The notes: generated from the letters alone by a model not told the origin. 34,860 nt of DNA from Bacteroidota bacterium (GCA_023415275.1 JAEZLJ010000049.1:1-34860); one strand, 5' to 3'. Numbered from the stretch's first letter, positions 25,035 through 34,101 are shown. A program made the numbers and translations.

Positions 25035-26003
25035 TTAAAAAGCAAGCCAGTGTGCCTGGAGTTTTCCTTGTGACAATTCCAATGCGGGTGCTGGAAATTT
25101 AAAACTGTTCAACACGAAGAAGGCAGATCGTAAAAACCTGCTTTTGGTTTTTATCCTGGTGAGATCAATATCTGGTGCAATATACCATTGCCGGAAACGC
25201 TTTATATCAGGGCGGTTAAAGGAAATGTTTCCTTCCTTATCCCTGGCTACATTTTCATACCCACCCAGCATGCCGTCTGCCCCATATCCCACCGCTATAT
25301 TCAGCCAGGCGGGCAAGGAGGGCACATTAAAAAGACTTTTGATGTTGCCACTGAGCCAGTAGGTCTGAGCATTATAATCTTTCAGCAATCGCTCGGCCGC
25401 ACCCTTTCCAAACAGGTTCCTGGCACGGGTGTCCATAGCCCCTGCTTCATAATGTTTTTGAAAAGAAGAAAACTTGATACTAATACGTTGCTCCCCCCAC
25501 GTGAGTGCCTGTGCCGCAAACAATGAACCTCCAAAGATGTCTGCTGCCACATCGGGCCAACTCCAGCCCCATTCAGCAGAGCGGCCATCGAGGTACTCAA
25601 TGGACAACATATAGCCAAGACTAATGCCGGTACCTGCCAATACTGACTGTTGATGGTTCAAACCAGCCCAGTGCCATAGGGCAGAATTAAGCCTGGCGCT
25701 ATGGTAGGCCGTCCAGCTATGCCCGATCTTATCCATCTGCAACCACTCTCCACCATCATTAAAAGTATGAAAGGAAGAACGGGGATATCCTTTATACCAG
25801 GCCTCATTTAAGAATATAAAAGAGCCGCCATAGGTCAATGCCATGCCCGCACCCAGCAGCCATTTGCGAGAAGAAGTAGGGGTTTGTTCATTCTCTGTGA
25901 ATTTGGGTAGAGTGAGGGATGTGGGTGAAAGTAATGACAGGGTGTCCTGGGCCTGCGTAATGATTGTTGTAAAAATAATAAGGGTTAAGATCCATTTTCT
26001 CAC
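25035..26003 (-). CDS. DUF2279-family secreted protein
   Basis: A 322-residue protein with a signal peptide (MRKWILTLIIFTTIITQAQ) that starts at a GTG at 26003. The central part contains the DUF2279 landmark EWLQMDKIGHSWTAYHSARL and a later stretch YMLSIEYLDGRSAEWGWSWP. Relatives are predicted periplasmic or outer-membrane proteins of unknown function. The GTG follows a perfect -7 box TACATTTG (26015-26008) by four bases, so the mRNA would be leaderless. The stop lies 13 bases from that of the convergent phosphoribosyltransferase gene. Confidence 0.8.
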   Translation of the reverse strand: MRKWILTLIIFTTIITQAQDTLSLLSPTSLTLPKFTENEQTPTSSRKWLLGAGMALTYGGSFIFLNEAWYKGYPRSSFHTFNDGGEWLQMDKIGHSWTAYHSARLNSALWHWAGLNHQQSVLAGTGISLGYMLSIEYLDGRSAEWGWSWPDVAADIFGGSLFAAQALTWGEQRISIKFSSFQKHYEAGAMDTRARNLFGKGAAERLLKDYNAQTYWLSGNIKSLFNVPSLPAWLNIAVGYGADGMLGGYENVARDKEGNISFNRPDIKRFRQWYIAPDIDLTRIKTKSRFLRSAFFVLNSFKFPAPALELSQGKLQAHWLAF

Positions 26004-26007
26004 CTTT

Positions 26008-26015
26008 CAAATGTA
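26008..26015 (-). promoter_or_regulatory. -7 promoter box of the DUF2279 gene
   Basis: TACATTTG on the minus strand is a perfect TAnnTTTG, four bases before the GTG start at 26003. The -33 element is weak (TTC, about 20 bases upstream). Confidence 0.6.
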
Positions 26016-26156
26016 CGTACACTTAACTTCGCAGGGAACTAAATTGGGTGCCTGTTCCTGTGGTTTTCTGTTCTATTCATTAGAAGAACAATACAGGTAT
26101 CATTTTTTTAGTGAAATGAATTATAATTAAAACCATAAACCAATAAATTCTATACG

Positions 26157-27881
26157 ATGGATGCTGCTATTCAACAGAACGTAGATAAATGGCTCAACGG
26201 TGCTTTTGATGAAGATGTAAAGAACCAGATAAGAGAATTACAAAAAAATGGATCGGATGAACTGGCAGATGCCTTTTACCGCACCCTGGAATTTGGTACA
26301 GGAGGTCTTCGGGGGCTGATGGGGGTTGGTACCAACCGCATGAACAAATACACTGTTGGCATGGCCACCCAGGGTTATGCCAATTACCTGAAACAAAGTT
26401 TTCCCAATGAGCAGGTAAAAGTGGCCATAGCACATGATAGTCGCAACAACAGCCGATTCTTTGCCGAAACAGCTGCGAATGTATTTGCCGCCAATGGCAT
26501 CAAGGTTTTCTTGTTTGAAGACCTGCGGCCTACTCCTGAACTTTCATTTACCATTCGCCAGTTTGGTTGCCAGGGTGGTGTGGTTTGTACAGCCTCGCAT
26601 AATCCTAAGGAATATAATGGTTATAAAGCCTACTGGAATGACGGTGGCCAGTTGGTTCCCCCTCATGACAAAGCAGTGATAGCCGAAGTGGAGAAGATTC
26701 ATGACGTGACAGATGTGAAGTGGAGTGGTGGAGATGCTAACATTGAGATTGTTGGAAAGGATGTTGATGAAGCATATATCAAAATGGTCAAAGGGCTTAG
26801 TGTGTATCCTGAGGTGATCAAAGCGCAAAAAGATCTGAAGATCGTTTATACATCTATCCATGGCACAGGTATAAAACTGGTACCACCTGTATTGAAAGCA
26901 TTTGGATTTGAAAATGTGCATATAGTCGAGGAGCAGGCTACACCCGATGGCAACTTCCCAACGGTGGTTTCTCCCAACCCGGAAGAAAGCGAGGCTATGA
27001 GCATGGGGTTGAAAAAGGCTGAGGCCATTGATGCTGATATACTATTAGGTACAGATCCTGATGCAGACAGGGTGGGCATTGGTGTGAAAGATAATAATGG
27101 CAAATGGGTGCTGATGATTGGCAACCAGACGGCAGTACTTGCATTCAATTACATGATGGAAAGCCGTAAGGAAAAGGGCATTGCACAAGCTAATGATATG
27201 GTGGTTAAAACTATAGTGACCACCGATCTTATTGATGTGATTGCTGATTCTTTGGGAGTCAAATGTTATAATGTGCTGACAGGGTTTAAATGGATAGCAG
27301 AATTGATCAAGGAAAAAGAAGGCAAGGAAAACTATGTAATAGGGGGAGAGGAAAGTTATGGTTTGATGATAGGCTCACAGATAAGAGATAAGGACGCAGT
27401 ATCGGCCGTGGCGCTGCTTTGTGAAATGGCAGCCTATGAAAAAAGTAAGGGCAAGACATTATTTCAAAAACTCCTGGAATTGTATAAACAATATGGTTAT
27501 TACCAGGAGGAACTGATATCCATCACCAAGAAAGGAATGAATGGACAGCAGGAAATAGCGCAAATGATGGAAGGTTTCAGGAATAATCCCCCTAAGGTAT
27601 TAGGAGGCATCAAGGTGACCCAATTACTGGATTATCAAAAGCAGGTGAGAACAGACTTGCAGACAGGCCAGACATCAGCCATTGAACTTCCTAAATCAAA
27701 CGTATTGCAATTTATCCTGGAAGATGGCAGTAAGATCAGTGCCCGCCCATCTGGTACAGAGCCCAAGATCAAATTCTATTTCAGTGTAAATACCAAACTG
27801 GAATCGGTTGACAGGTTTGCCGAAGCTCAGCAGAAAGCAAAGGATAAGATCAAAACCATTATTAAAGAAATGAACCTGTAA
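26157..27881 (+). CDS. Phosphoglucomutase/phosphomannomutase family protein
   Basis: A 574-residue alpha-D-phosphohexomutase that interconverts sugar 1- and 6-phosphates through a phosphoserine. Motifs appear in family order: GTGGLRG near residue 46 (substrate loop), TASHNPKEYNGYK near 145 (phosphoserine loop), GTDPDADRVG near 299 (Mg2+ loop), GGEESYG near 396 (sugar-binding loop) and RPSGTEPKIKFY near 530 (phosphate-binding loop). Length fits the long bacterial group that includes phosphoglucomutase/phosphopentomutase-like enzymes, so the preferred sugar is open. The ATG at 26157 is used. A terminator follows. It is a single-gene unit. Confidence 0.94.
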   Translation: MDAAIQQNVDKWLNGAFDEDVKNQIRELQKNGSDELADAFYRTLEFGTGGLRGLMGVGTNRMNKYTVGMATQGYANYLKQSFPNEQVKVAIAHDSRNNSRFFAETAANVFAANGIKVFLFEDLRPTPELSFTIRQFGCQGGVVCTASHNPKEYNGYKAYWNDGGQLVPPHDKAVIAEVEKIHDVTDVKWSGGDANIEIVGKDVDEAYIKMVKGLSVYPEVIKAQKDLKIVYTSIHGTGIKLVPPVLKAFGFENVHIVEEQATPDGNFPTVVSPNPEESEAMSMGLKKAEAIDADILLGTDPDADRVGIGVKDNNGKWVLMIGNQTAVLAFNYMMESRKEKGIAQANDMVVKTIVTTDLIDVIADSLGVKCYNVLTGFKWIAELIKEKEGKENYVIGGEESYGLMIGSQIRDKDAVSAVALLCEMAAYEKSKGKTLFQKLLELYKQYGYYQEELISITKKGMNGQQEIAQMMEGFRNNPPKVLGGIKVTQLLDYQKQVRTDLQTGQTSAIELPKSNVLQFILEDGSKISARPSGTEPKIKFYFSVNTKLESVDRFAEAQQKAKDKIKTIIKEMNL

Positions 27882-27914
27882 GATTCATTGACGATAGAGG
27901 ATGTTATAAAATTA

Positions 27915-27946
27915 AAAAGTGCTCTTATGGAGCACTTCCTCTTTTT
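27915..27946 (+). terminator. Terminator after the phosphohexomutase gene
   Basis: AAGTGCTC (27917-27924) pairs with GAGCACTT (27930-27937) across a five-base loop, followed by CCTC and a run of five T. Confidence 0.75.
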
Positions 27947-28060
27947 AGGCGGATGGACTTAATATTTTAAAAGCAGTTATTCTGTTTGAGGGCACAAAGA
28001 AAAGGGGAAATTTCCTACCGGGCAAATGAGAATCGGCCAAAACCCTTATTTAGGGGTTGA

Positions 28061-28669
28061 TTAAGGCTGACCTCCCGGTCTGGATTTCAAAGAAGGGATG
28101 AGCTTTGGAACCCTTTGCTGGTATTGAATGTAGCTGTTTCCATATTCAGCCACCAGCTTGTCTTCCTCAAACTTGATAGCGATCAAGGTGTATATGGTAA
28201 TAATAGTATTCGCTATTAAAAGACTCCAGAACGGGAAACAAAGAAATGCTCCCCAGATAAAGCCAAATGTACCGAGGTAGAGCGGATGGCGCAGGTATTT
28301 GTGAATGCCTGAAATGATCAGGGTTTGGTCATTAGATTCTTTGACCAGGCTTAACAAGCCACTAAGACTCAGGAAGTATTTTTTTATGCAAATGATCATG
28401 ATTACTAATCCTGCCAGGCCAATCAGTAGGCCGCCCATCCATGTATATATGAATGGCTCAAACAGTTTTTTACCTGGTAATGTGAATTGATAGTAAAGAA
28501 TCAAAACCAGGGAAACGAAAGCAAACAGGGTATAGAACAACCTGTAATATTTGAACCTGGCCCCAAGAATTTGGGCAAGTCTTTTTTTTATTCCACGGCT
28601 GGCCATCAGGCTGTGCAACATACAATAGGTAATCCATAATAGAATAAGAATGACATGATTTCCAGGCAT
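28061..28669 (-). CDS. Isoprenylcysteine carboxyl methyltransferase-like membrane protein
   Basis: A 202-residue integral membrane protein with about five helices. The C-terminal half, GIHKYLRHPLYLGTFGFIWG followed later by KFEEDKLVAEYGNSYIQYQQ, has the R-H-P-x-Y and E-E-x-x-L...Y...Y pattern of the ICMT/PEMT (and related NnrU) methyltransferases that use S-adenosylmethionine within the membrane. The acceptor in bacteria is generally unknown. A TACTTTTA box (28680-28673) lies three bases before the ATG. A weak hairpin, AACCC with GGGTT at 28041-28058, sits just after the stop. The gene is divergent from pcm, with 61 bases between the starts. Confidence 0.8.
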   Translation of the reverse strand: MPGNHVILILLWITYCMLHSLMASRGIKKRLAQILGARFKYYRLFYTLFAFVSLVLILYYQFTLPGKKLFEPFIYTWMGGLLIGLAGLVIMIICIKKYFLSLSGLLSLVKESNDQTLIISGIHKYLRHPLYLGTFGFIWGAFLCFPFWSLLIANTIITIYTLIAIKFEEDKLVAEYGNSYIQYQQRVPKLIPSLKSRPGGQP

Positions 28670-28718
28670 CTATAAAAGTACTCTTTTAGCTTTTTATGGA
28701 AAGACATCTTCATCAAAT

Positions 28719-28726
28719 TATATTTG
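28719..28726 (+). promoter_or_regulatory. -7 promoter box of pcm
   Basis: TATATTTG is a perfect TAnnTTTG ending four bases before the ATG at 28731. ATG at 28696-28698, 20 bases upstream, may serve as a degenerate -33 element. Confidence 0.65.
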
Positions 28727-28730
28727 CCCA

Positions 28731-29387
28731 ATGAGAAGGTTTGAAGATTCGTACAGGCATAAGGGGTTGCGCAAAAAGTTGGTGGAAACTGTGAGATCGA
28801 AGGGCATTACGGATGAAAAAGTACTGGAGGCTATTGAAAGGATCCCGAGACATTACTTCCTGGATTCTGCATTTGATGAAGTAGCGTACGAGGACAAGGC
28901 GTTTCCTATTGCCGAACAACAAACCATTTCCCAGCCTTATACCGTGGCTTATCAAACACAGTTGTTGGAAGTAAAGCCTTTTGAAAAAGTGCTGGAGATT
29001 GGAACCGGAAGTGCTTACCAGGCCTCTGTGCTGGCAGAACTGGGCGTGCAGGTTTATACTATAGAGCGCCAAAAGAAATTATTTGAAAGCAATAAGCGCT
29101 TTGATTACATAAAAAGATATCCCAATATCAAGTTTTTTTATGGCGACGGTTATGAAGGGCTGCCAACATATGCACCTTTCGACAAAGTTTTGATTACGGC
29201 AGCTGCTCCTGAAATACCACAAAAGCTGGTGCAACAAATGAAAGTTGGGGGCATGATGGTAATTCCTGTAGGCACGGGAGAAGTGCAGGTGATGAAACGC
29301 CTCACCAAGCAGCAAGATGGCAGCCTGAAGGAAGAAATATTTGACAGGTTTAGTTTTGTGCCCATGCTGGGAGGGAAGAATGACTAA
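28731..29387 (+). CDS. pcm: Protein-L-isoaspartate O-methyltransferase
   Basis: A 218-residue enzyme that methylates isoaspartyl residues in damaged proteins with S-adenosylmethionine so that they can revert to aspartate. The SAM-binding motif I is VLEIGTGSAYQASVLAELG (about residues 87-105). Other landmarks are AFPIAEQQTISQPYTVAYQT near 60 and FDKVLITAAAPEIP near 150, followed by KVGGMMVIPVG. Motif I reads GSAYQ where most enzymes have GSGYQ, a small variation. Length is normal. The promoter box next to the ATG predicts a leaderless mRNA. A surE partner is not present in this window. Confidence 0.93.
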   Translation: MRRFEDSYRHKGLRKKLVETVRSKGITDEKVLEAIERIPRHYFLDSAFDEVAYEDKAFPIAEQQTISQPYTVAYQTQLLEVKPFEKVLEIGTGSAYQASVLAELGVQVYTIERQKKLFESNKRFDYIKRYPNIKFFYGDGYEGLPTYAPFDKVLITAAAPEIPQKLVQQMKVGGMMVIPVGTGEVQVMKRLTKQQDGSLKEEIFDRFSFVPMLGGKND

Positions 29388-29504
29388 GGGATGTGAAAAC
29401 AGCATTATATAATTGTCGGCTTTCCTTTACTATCTTACATCTTAATTTATATAACCTAATATTTCACAGGTGTAACAAGATGGTGACACTGTGATTCATT
29501 GCTT

Positions 29505-31952
29505 ATGAGAATCATACCTTTTATTATAGGTTTAGTCATGACACTGGCTTTGGTGTTTGCCCTTAATACAAAAATGGGTGCCATACCACCCTTGGGTAAA
29601 TTCCTTAGTCCACAAGAGGGTTTCTGGCAAAATGCAGAACCCTGTGATGCACCTGTCAATGAAGACCTTCACTTTCCTAACCTCAAAGGCAAGGTAAGTG
29701 TGTATATGGATGATCGGCTGGTGCCCCATGTATTTGCAGAGAATGATGAGGATGTTTATTTCGTGCAGGGTTACCTGCATGCAAAATACAGGTTGTTCCA
29801 AATGGAATTTCAAACACATGCTGCAGCCGGCAGGTTAAGCGAGATATTGGGAAATAATCCACAGATCATTAATTATGACAGGCTGCAAAGAAGAATGGGA
29901 ATGGTGTATGGTGCAGAAAATGAATTGAAAGCAGTGGCCCGTGATCCTTTCACACAAAAAGTATATGATGCCTATACAGCAGGAGTGAACAGTTATATCA
30001 ATTCTCTTTCAGCCAGCAACTTGCCGGTGGAGTATAAATTACTTGACTTCAGGCCTGAACCCTGGAGTAATTTAAAGATAGCCTTGTTCTTTAAGGTAAT
30101 GAGCAGCGACCTGGCAGGGCAGGAGTATGCAAAGGACATCTCATTCAGCAATGAAAAGTCTTTGTTTTCAAAGGAACAAATGGATCTCCTTTATCCTCAA
30201 ATATCAGATTCATCAAAACCAATTATACCTGTAGGAACCATTTTTGATCCACCAGCTATGCATCCCCAATTGCCTGTTAATGTGGATTCATTTTACATTC
30301 CAAAAGATTCAATCAAAGAACCCGTAAAAGTTCCAAAACCATTTGAAATAAAAGGAAGTAATAACTGGGTGGTGAGCGGTGCTAAAACGGAAAGTGGTGC
30401 TCCTATTTTATGTAACGATCCTCACCTGCGCCTGACACTACCTTCCATCTGGTACGAGATGCAATTACACACTCCGGGCATGAATGTGTATGGAGTCGGA
30501 TTTCCCAGTGTTCCTGGAATTGTCATTGGCTTCAATGACAGCATTGCCGTTGGCCTGACGAATGCCGGAAGGGATGTGATGGATTATTACCAGATTAGGT
30601 TTAAGGATGCTTCACGTAAGGAATATTGGTACAAAAATCAATGGCAGCCTGCTGAACAACGTATAGAAAAGATTAAAGTAAAAGGTGGAGCTCCCATAAT
30701 AGATACTGTAGCTTACACCGTATTTGGACCTGTAACTTATGACAGGAATTTTACCACTGCAGATTCAAACTCTAATACGGCGCTGGCTATGCGCTGGACC
30801 GCACATGATGCTTCCAACGAAGCACTGACCCTTATTAAACTGAACAGGGCAAAGAATTATGCTGATTATAAGGAAGCAATTAAGGAATTTGCCTGCCCGG
30901 GACAAAATATCGTGTTCGGATCTACCAATGGAGATATAGCCATATGGCAACAGGGTAAATTTCCTGCCCGGTGGAAAAACCAGGGATTATATGTGATGCC
31001 TGGCGAAGATGATACTTATAGCTGGCAGGGCTTTATTCCTCAAAATGAAAACCCGCATATCTTAAACCCTCCTGATAATTTTATTCAGAGCGCCAACCAA
31101 CGTGCCGTTGATTCTTCTTATCCTTATTTTATACCCGGTGACTATTATGTGCCAAGGGGACGCTCAGTTTATAAGCATTTAAGTGAGATGAATAACATAA
31201 CTCCGCAGGATATGATGACCCTGCAGGGAAATGCTTACAGCACATTAGCTGCGGATGCTGTGCCATTGTTTACTCGATACCTGAAAACCGCGGAATTGAA
31301 TGAAACAGAGCAGCAATACTGGGAGGAGGTAAAAAAGTGGAACTTCGTTTACAGTGCTGACAGCAATGCGCCTACTATTTTCCAGACCTGGATGGACAGC
31401 CTGGAAACCACAGTGTGGAGTGATGAATTCTCTAAAATTACTAAGCCCGTGGCCATTCCTTCTGAGCAGGTTTTGCTTGAAAACTTATTAAGGGATTCCG
31501 CATTCAGGTTTGTAGATAATATCAATACGCCTGGCAAGGAAGATCTGTACGAGGATATAACTTCATCTTTCAAAAAAGCAGTTAGCGAATTATCAGGTAA
31601 GGGAGAAAACGTTACCTGGTGGAAACACCGCAATACTTTTATACAACATCTTTTAAGAGATGCCTTACCAGCTTTCGGAAGGACCGGTCTTGAGTGTGAC
31701 GGGTGGAGTACAACCATAAGAGCTTTGTCCAAAACTCATGGGCCTAGCTGGCGTATGGTTATACATCTGACCAATCCAATAGAGGCCTATGGGGTTTATC
31801 CTGGTGGGCAAAGCGGGAACCCGGGTAATAAATATTACGAGAATTTCATTGATACCTGGGCAGCCGGAAAGTATTTTACCCTGTGGATGATGAAAGAAAC
31901 GGAAGCTTCGGATAAACGTATTATTGGGACATTAAATTTTACCAATTCCTAG
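29505..31952 (+). CDS. Penicillin acylase family (Ntn) hydrolase
   Basis: An 815-residue exported hydrolase of the Ntn family, made as one chain and normally cut into alpha and beta subunits. The N-terminus MRIIPFIIGLVMTLALVFAL is a signal peptide or anchor. The beta subunit should begin at the Ser of KGSNNWVVSG (about residue 285), the usual catalytic N-terminal nucleophile. The following CNDPHLRLTLPSIWYEMQ is the conserved N-D-P-H oxyanion and calcium region. Related enzymes cleave amides such as penicillins, acyl-homoserine lactones or other N-acyl compounds; the substrate here is unknown. The ATG at 29505 is chosen over an earlier TTG at 29499. A small membrane protein gene follows three bases after the stop. 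Confidence 0.9.
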   Translation: MRIIPFIIGLVMTLALVFALNTKMGAIPPLGKFLSPQEGFWQNAEPCDAPVNEDLHFPNLKGKVSVYMDDRLVPHVFAENDEDVYFVQGYLHAKYRLFQMEFQTHAAAGRLSEILGNNPQIINYDRLQRRMGMVYGAENELKAVARDPFTQKVYDAYTAGVNSYINSLSASNLPVEYKLLDFRPEPWSNLKIALFFKVMSSDLAGQEYAKDISFSNEKSLFSKEQMDLLYPQISDSSKPIIPVGTIFDPPAMHPQLPVNVDSFYIPKDSIKEPVKVPKPFEIKGSNNWVVSGAKTESGAPILCNDPHLRLTLPSIWYEMQLHTPGMNVYGVGFPSVPGIVIGFNDSIAVGLTNAGRDVMDYYQIRFKDASRKEYWYKNQWQPAEQRIEKIKVKGGAPIIDTVAYTVFGPVTYDRNFTTADSNSNTALAMRWTAHDASNEALTLIKLNRAKNYADYKEAIKEFACPGQNIVFGSTNGDIAIWQQGKFPARWKNQGLYVMPGEDDTYSWQGFIPQNENPHILNPPDNFIQSANQRAVDSSYPYFIPGDYYVPRGRSVYKHLSEMNNITPQDMMTLQGNAYSTLAADAVPLFTRYLKTAELNETEQQYWEEVKKWNFVYSADSNAPTIFQTWMDSLETTVWSDEFSKITKPVAIPSEQVLLENLLRDSAFRFVDNINTPGKEDLYEDITSSFKKAVSELSGKGENVTWWKHRNTFIQHLLRDALPAFGRTGLECDGWSTTIRALSKTHGPSWRMVIHLTNPIEAYGVYPGGQSGNPGNKYYENFIDTWAAGKYFTLWMMKETEASDKRIIGTLNFTNS

Positions 31953-31955
31953 ATC

Positions 31956-32309
31956 ATGAGATTCTTATTAGTTACCTTACTGACTGCAGCATTAAGCTTT
32001 ATTGCCGGAATTTTCTTACCATGGTGGAGCATTGCCATCATAGCCTTCCTGGTTGCATTTCTGTTGATCCAAAGCACAGGTGCAGGGTTTTTATCAGGCT
32101 TCCTGGGTATATTCATCCTGTGGGGATTCCTGTCTTTATGGATCGATATTAAAAACGAAAGCATACTCTCGCATAAAATAGCACAGGTAATGCCGTTAGG
32201 AGGATCATCAATATTATTGATATTCATAACTGCACTTGTTGGCGGCCTGGTAGGTGGGTTTGCGGGTATGGCGGGAAGTTCCCTGGCCCCTATACTCAAA
32301 AGAAGATAG
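31956..32309 (+). CDS. Small conserved membrane protein of the penicillin acylase operon
   Basis: A 117-residue protein with about four hydrophobic helices (MRFLLVTLLTAALSFIAGIF at the start; the last is Gly-rich, TALVGGLVGGFAGMAGSSLA). I do not recognise a named family. The start lies three bases after the stop of the acylase gene, so translation is probably coupled, and it may stabilise or position the acylase at the membrane. That role is inferred from position alone. Confidence 0.7.
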   Translation: MRFLLVTLLTAALSFIAGIFLPWWSIAIIAFLVAFLLIQSTGAGFLSGFLGIFILWGFLSLWIDIKNESILSHKIAQVMPLGGSSILLIFITALVGGLVGGFAGMAGSSLAPILKRR

Positions 32310-32456
32310 TGGGCTGCCAGATGAAAATAAATTGGAGAATTAGAAAAGGGGGGACTTTTTATACTGAAAAGATTTAAATATTCATTATTAAAACAGTGGA
32401 TTTTCTATTCGTTAGGTGTTTAATAGTTCTTGCTGTGAGGAATAAAATAATTTTCG

Positions 32457-32476
32457 TTTGAACAAAAGCGTTCAAA
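32457..32476. promoter_or_regulatory. Inverted repeat upstream of the 115-residue protein gene
   Basis: TTTGAAC (32457-32463), six bases, GTTCAAA (32470-32476) is a perfect 20-base palindrome about 46 bases upstream of the ATG at 32523 and 15 bases before a -7-like TAATTTCG (32491-32498). Its position would suit an operator or activator site. Confidence 0.45.
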
Positions 32477-32522
32477 TAAATTTGATTACCTAATTTCGAA
32501 CATCCAAAACCAAGGAATATTT

Positions 32523-32870
32523 ATGGCATTTACTTCTACGACCATTCAACCTGTTGCAAAACCTGTTAATGAACAGCCCGTTGATAACCACAACAATGCA
32601 GCCGCAGCATCTTTATTGAGTATGCTGGTGCTTTCAGTTTATGCAGCCCAAAAGAGCAAAAAGAACTTCAGAAAGTTAAAGCGTAAGTTCCTCTGGACCG
32701 CTTTCAAATTAAAATTAAAGTCTCTATTTAGCAGAAGACCCAGTGACAGGCAGTTGGTGCTATATATCCTTTTGGGTATCCTGGCCCTGGTATTGGTATT
32801 CTATTATCCAATTGCGGCATTGATCGTAGCTATTGTTGGCTTGATCCTTTACCTGACTGGCAGCATTTAA
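32523..32870 (+). CDS. Small membrane protein of unknown function
   Basis: A 115-residue protein I do not recognise. The first 25 residues are polar (MAFTSTTIQPVAKPVNEQPV), then a weakly hydrophobic segment AAAASLLSMLVLSVYAA, a strongly basic stretch (KSKKNFRKLKRKFLWTAFKL) and a C-terminal helical hairpin (VLYILLGILALVLVFYYPIA then ALIVAIVGLILYL). The basic region next to the helices suggests an inner-membrane protein with a cytosolic, possibly nucleic-acid- or lipid-binding loop. An AAGGA at 32512-32516 is well placed six bases before the ATG. A strong terminator follows, so it is a single gene. Confidence 0.6.
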   Translation: MAFTSTTIQPVAKPVNEQPVDNHNNAAAASLLSMLVLSVYAAQKSKKNFRKLKRKFLWTAFKLKLKSLFSRRPSDRQLVLYILLGILALVLVFYYPIAALIVAIVGLILYLTGSI

Positions 32871-32894
32871 ACTTTAGTTTAATAACTGATTGAT

Positions 32895-32920
32895 AAAGGA
32901 CTGTGGTAAACAGTCCTTTT
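32895..32920 (+). terminator. Terminator after the 115-residue protein gene
   Basis: AAAGGACTGT (32895-32904) pairs perfectly with ACAGTCCTTT (32910-32919) across a five-base loop, ending in four T. Confidence 0.8.
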
Positions 32921-33033
32921 CTGGTTTGTTAGCAGTAGTGCAATTTCACAATTTATTGAAGAGTGTTATTGTACTTTTGACCATATTTCTGAAATTTTCC
33001 TGCCATGGCAGGGTTCACCCGGCGAGTGTCCTA

Positions 33034-33041
33034 TAAATTTC
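33034..33041 (+). promoter_or_regulatory. -7 promoter box of trhO
   Basis: TAAATTTC matches TAnnTTTG with one mismatch and ends four bases before the ATG at 33046, again predicting a leaderless mRNA. Confidence 0.45.
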
Positions 33042-33045
33042 TATT

Positions 33046-34101
33046 ATGGCTGTATTACATAATCGTGTTTCCCAGGCGGAGTTGAAGCAGCGTTTGTTCG
33101 AAGAGAAAGAACATCGTACCACCATCTCATTCTACCATTATTTTCCTATTGACGATCCAAAAGCTTTTAGGGATGAACTCTATAGGAATCTTGACACTTT
33201 AAGGGTCTTTGGCCGCATATACGTCGCACATGAAGGCATCAATGCGCAGATAAGCGTACCTGATAGCCGGTTTGAGGCTTTAAAACAGTATCTGTATTCT
33301 ATTGATCCATTACATGGCATCCGGTTAAATATAGCGGTGGATGATGACGGAAAATCCTTTTGGGTACTTAAGATCAAAGTGAGGGATAAGATCGTTGCAG
33401 ACGGCATCACTGATCCCACATTTGATATGCGCAATAAGGGAAAGTATGTGAATGCCGAAGAATTCAACAAACTGACTGCTGACCCGGACACCATTGTGGT
33501 GGACATGCGTAATCACTATGAATTTGAAGTAGGACACTTTGAGAATGCTATTGAAGTGCCTTCAGATACTTTTCGGGAGCAGTTACCCATGGCTGCAGAC
33601 ATGCTTAAAGATGCCCGTGATAAGAATATTATTATGTATTGTACCGGGGGTATCAGGTGTGAAAAAGCTAGTGCTTACATGCTGCACCAGGGATTTAAAA
33701 ATGTGTTTCACCTGGAAGGTGGCATTATTAATTATGCCAATCAGGCAAAGGAAAAAGGATTGGAGTTGAAGTTTAAGGGCAAGAACTTTGTATTTGATAA
33801 CAGGCTGGGGGAGCGTATCACCCAAGAGATCATTGCTCGCTGTCATCAATGTGGAAAGCCGGCTGATACTCATGTGAACTGCGCTAATGAAGCCTGTCAT
33901 TTATTGTTCATCCAATGTGAAGATTGCAAAAAGGCTTTTGATGGATGTTGCACCAGGGAATGCCAGGATATAATACACCTGCCCATAGAAGAGCAAAAAG
34001 TAGTGCGTAAAGGGATTGATAAAGGACGGAATATCTTCAATAAATCCAGGGCCAGGTTGCGTCCCCGGCTTAACGACATAATAAAGGATCAAACAAAATA
34101 A
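33046..34101 (+). CDS. trhO: tRNA uridine(34) hydroxylase (rhodanese family)
   Basis: A 351-residue cytosolic protein of the YceA/TrhO (formerly UPF0176) family, which in E. coli hydroxylates uridine 34 in some tRNAs toward 5-methoxy- or 5-carboxymethoxyuridine. The N-terminal domain (about 25-130) includes RIYVAHEGINAQISVPDSR, a family signature. The rhodanese domain (about 140-240) carries the active Cys in IMYCTGGIRCEKASAYML near residue 199. The C-terminal part has a Cys-rich cluster (CHQCGKPADTHVNCANEACH then CEDCKKAFDGCCTRECQ) that could bind zinc. Length agrees with the family. It is a single-gene unit with a close promoter. Confidence 0.92.
   Translation: MAVLHNRVSQAELKQRLFEEKEHRTTISFYHYFPIDDPKAFRDELYRNLDTLRVFGRIYVAHEGINAQISVPDSRFEALKQYLYSIDPLHGIRLNIAVDDDGKSFWVLKIKVRDKIVADGITDPTFDMRNKGKYVNAEEFNKLTADPDTIVVDMRNHYEFEVGHFENAIEVPSDTFREQLPMAADMLKDARDKNIIMYCTGGIRCEKASAYMLHQGFKNVFHLEGGIINYANQAKEKGLELKFKGKNFVFDNRLGERITQEIIARCHQCGKPADTHVNCANEACHLLFIQCEDCKKAFDGCCTRECQDIIHLPIEEQKVVRKGIDKGRNIFNKSRARLRPRLNDIIKDQTK

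Noticed and set aside
29499..29504. TTG start two codons before the ATG of the penicillin acylase gene
   Set aside because: The ATG at 29505 gives a normal signal sequence, and no Shine-Dalgarno sequence favours the TTG.
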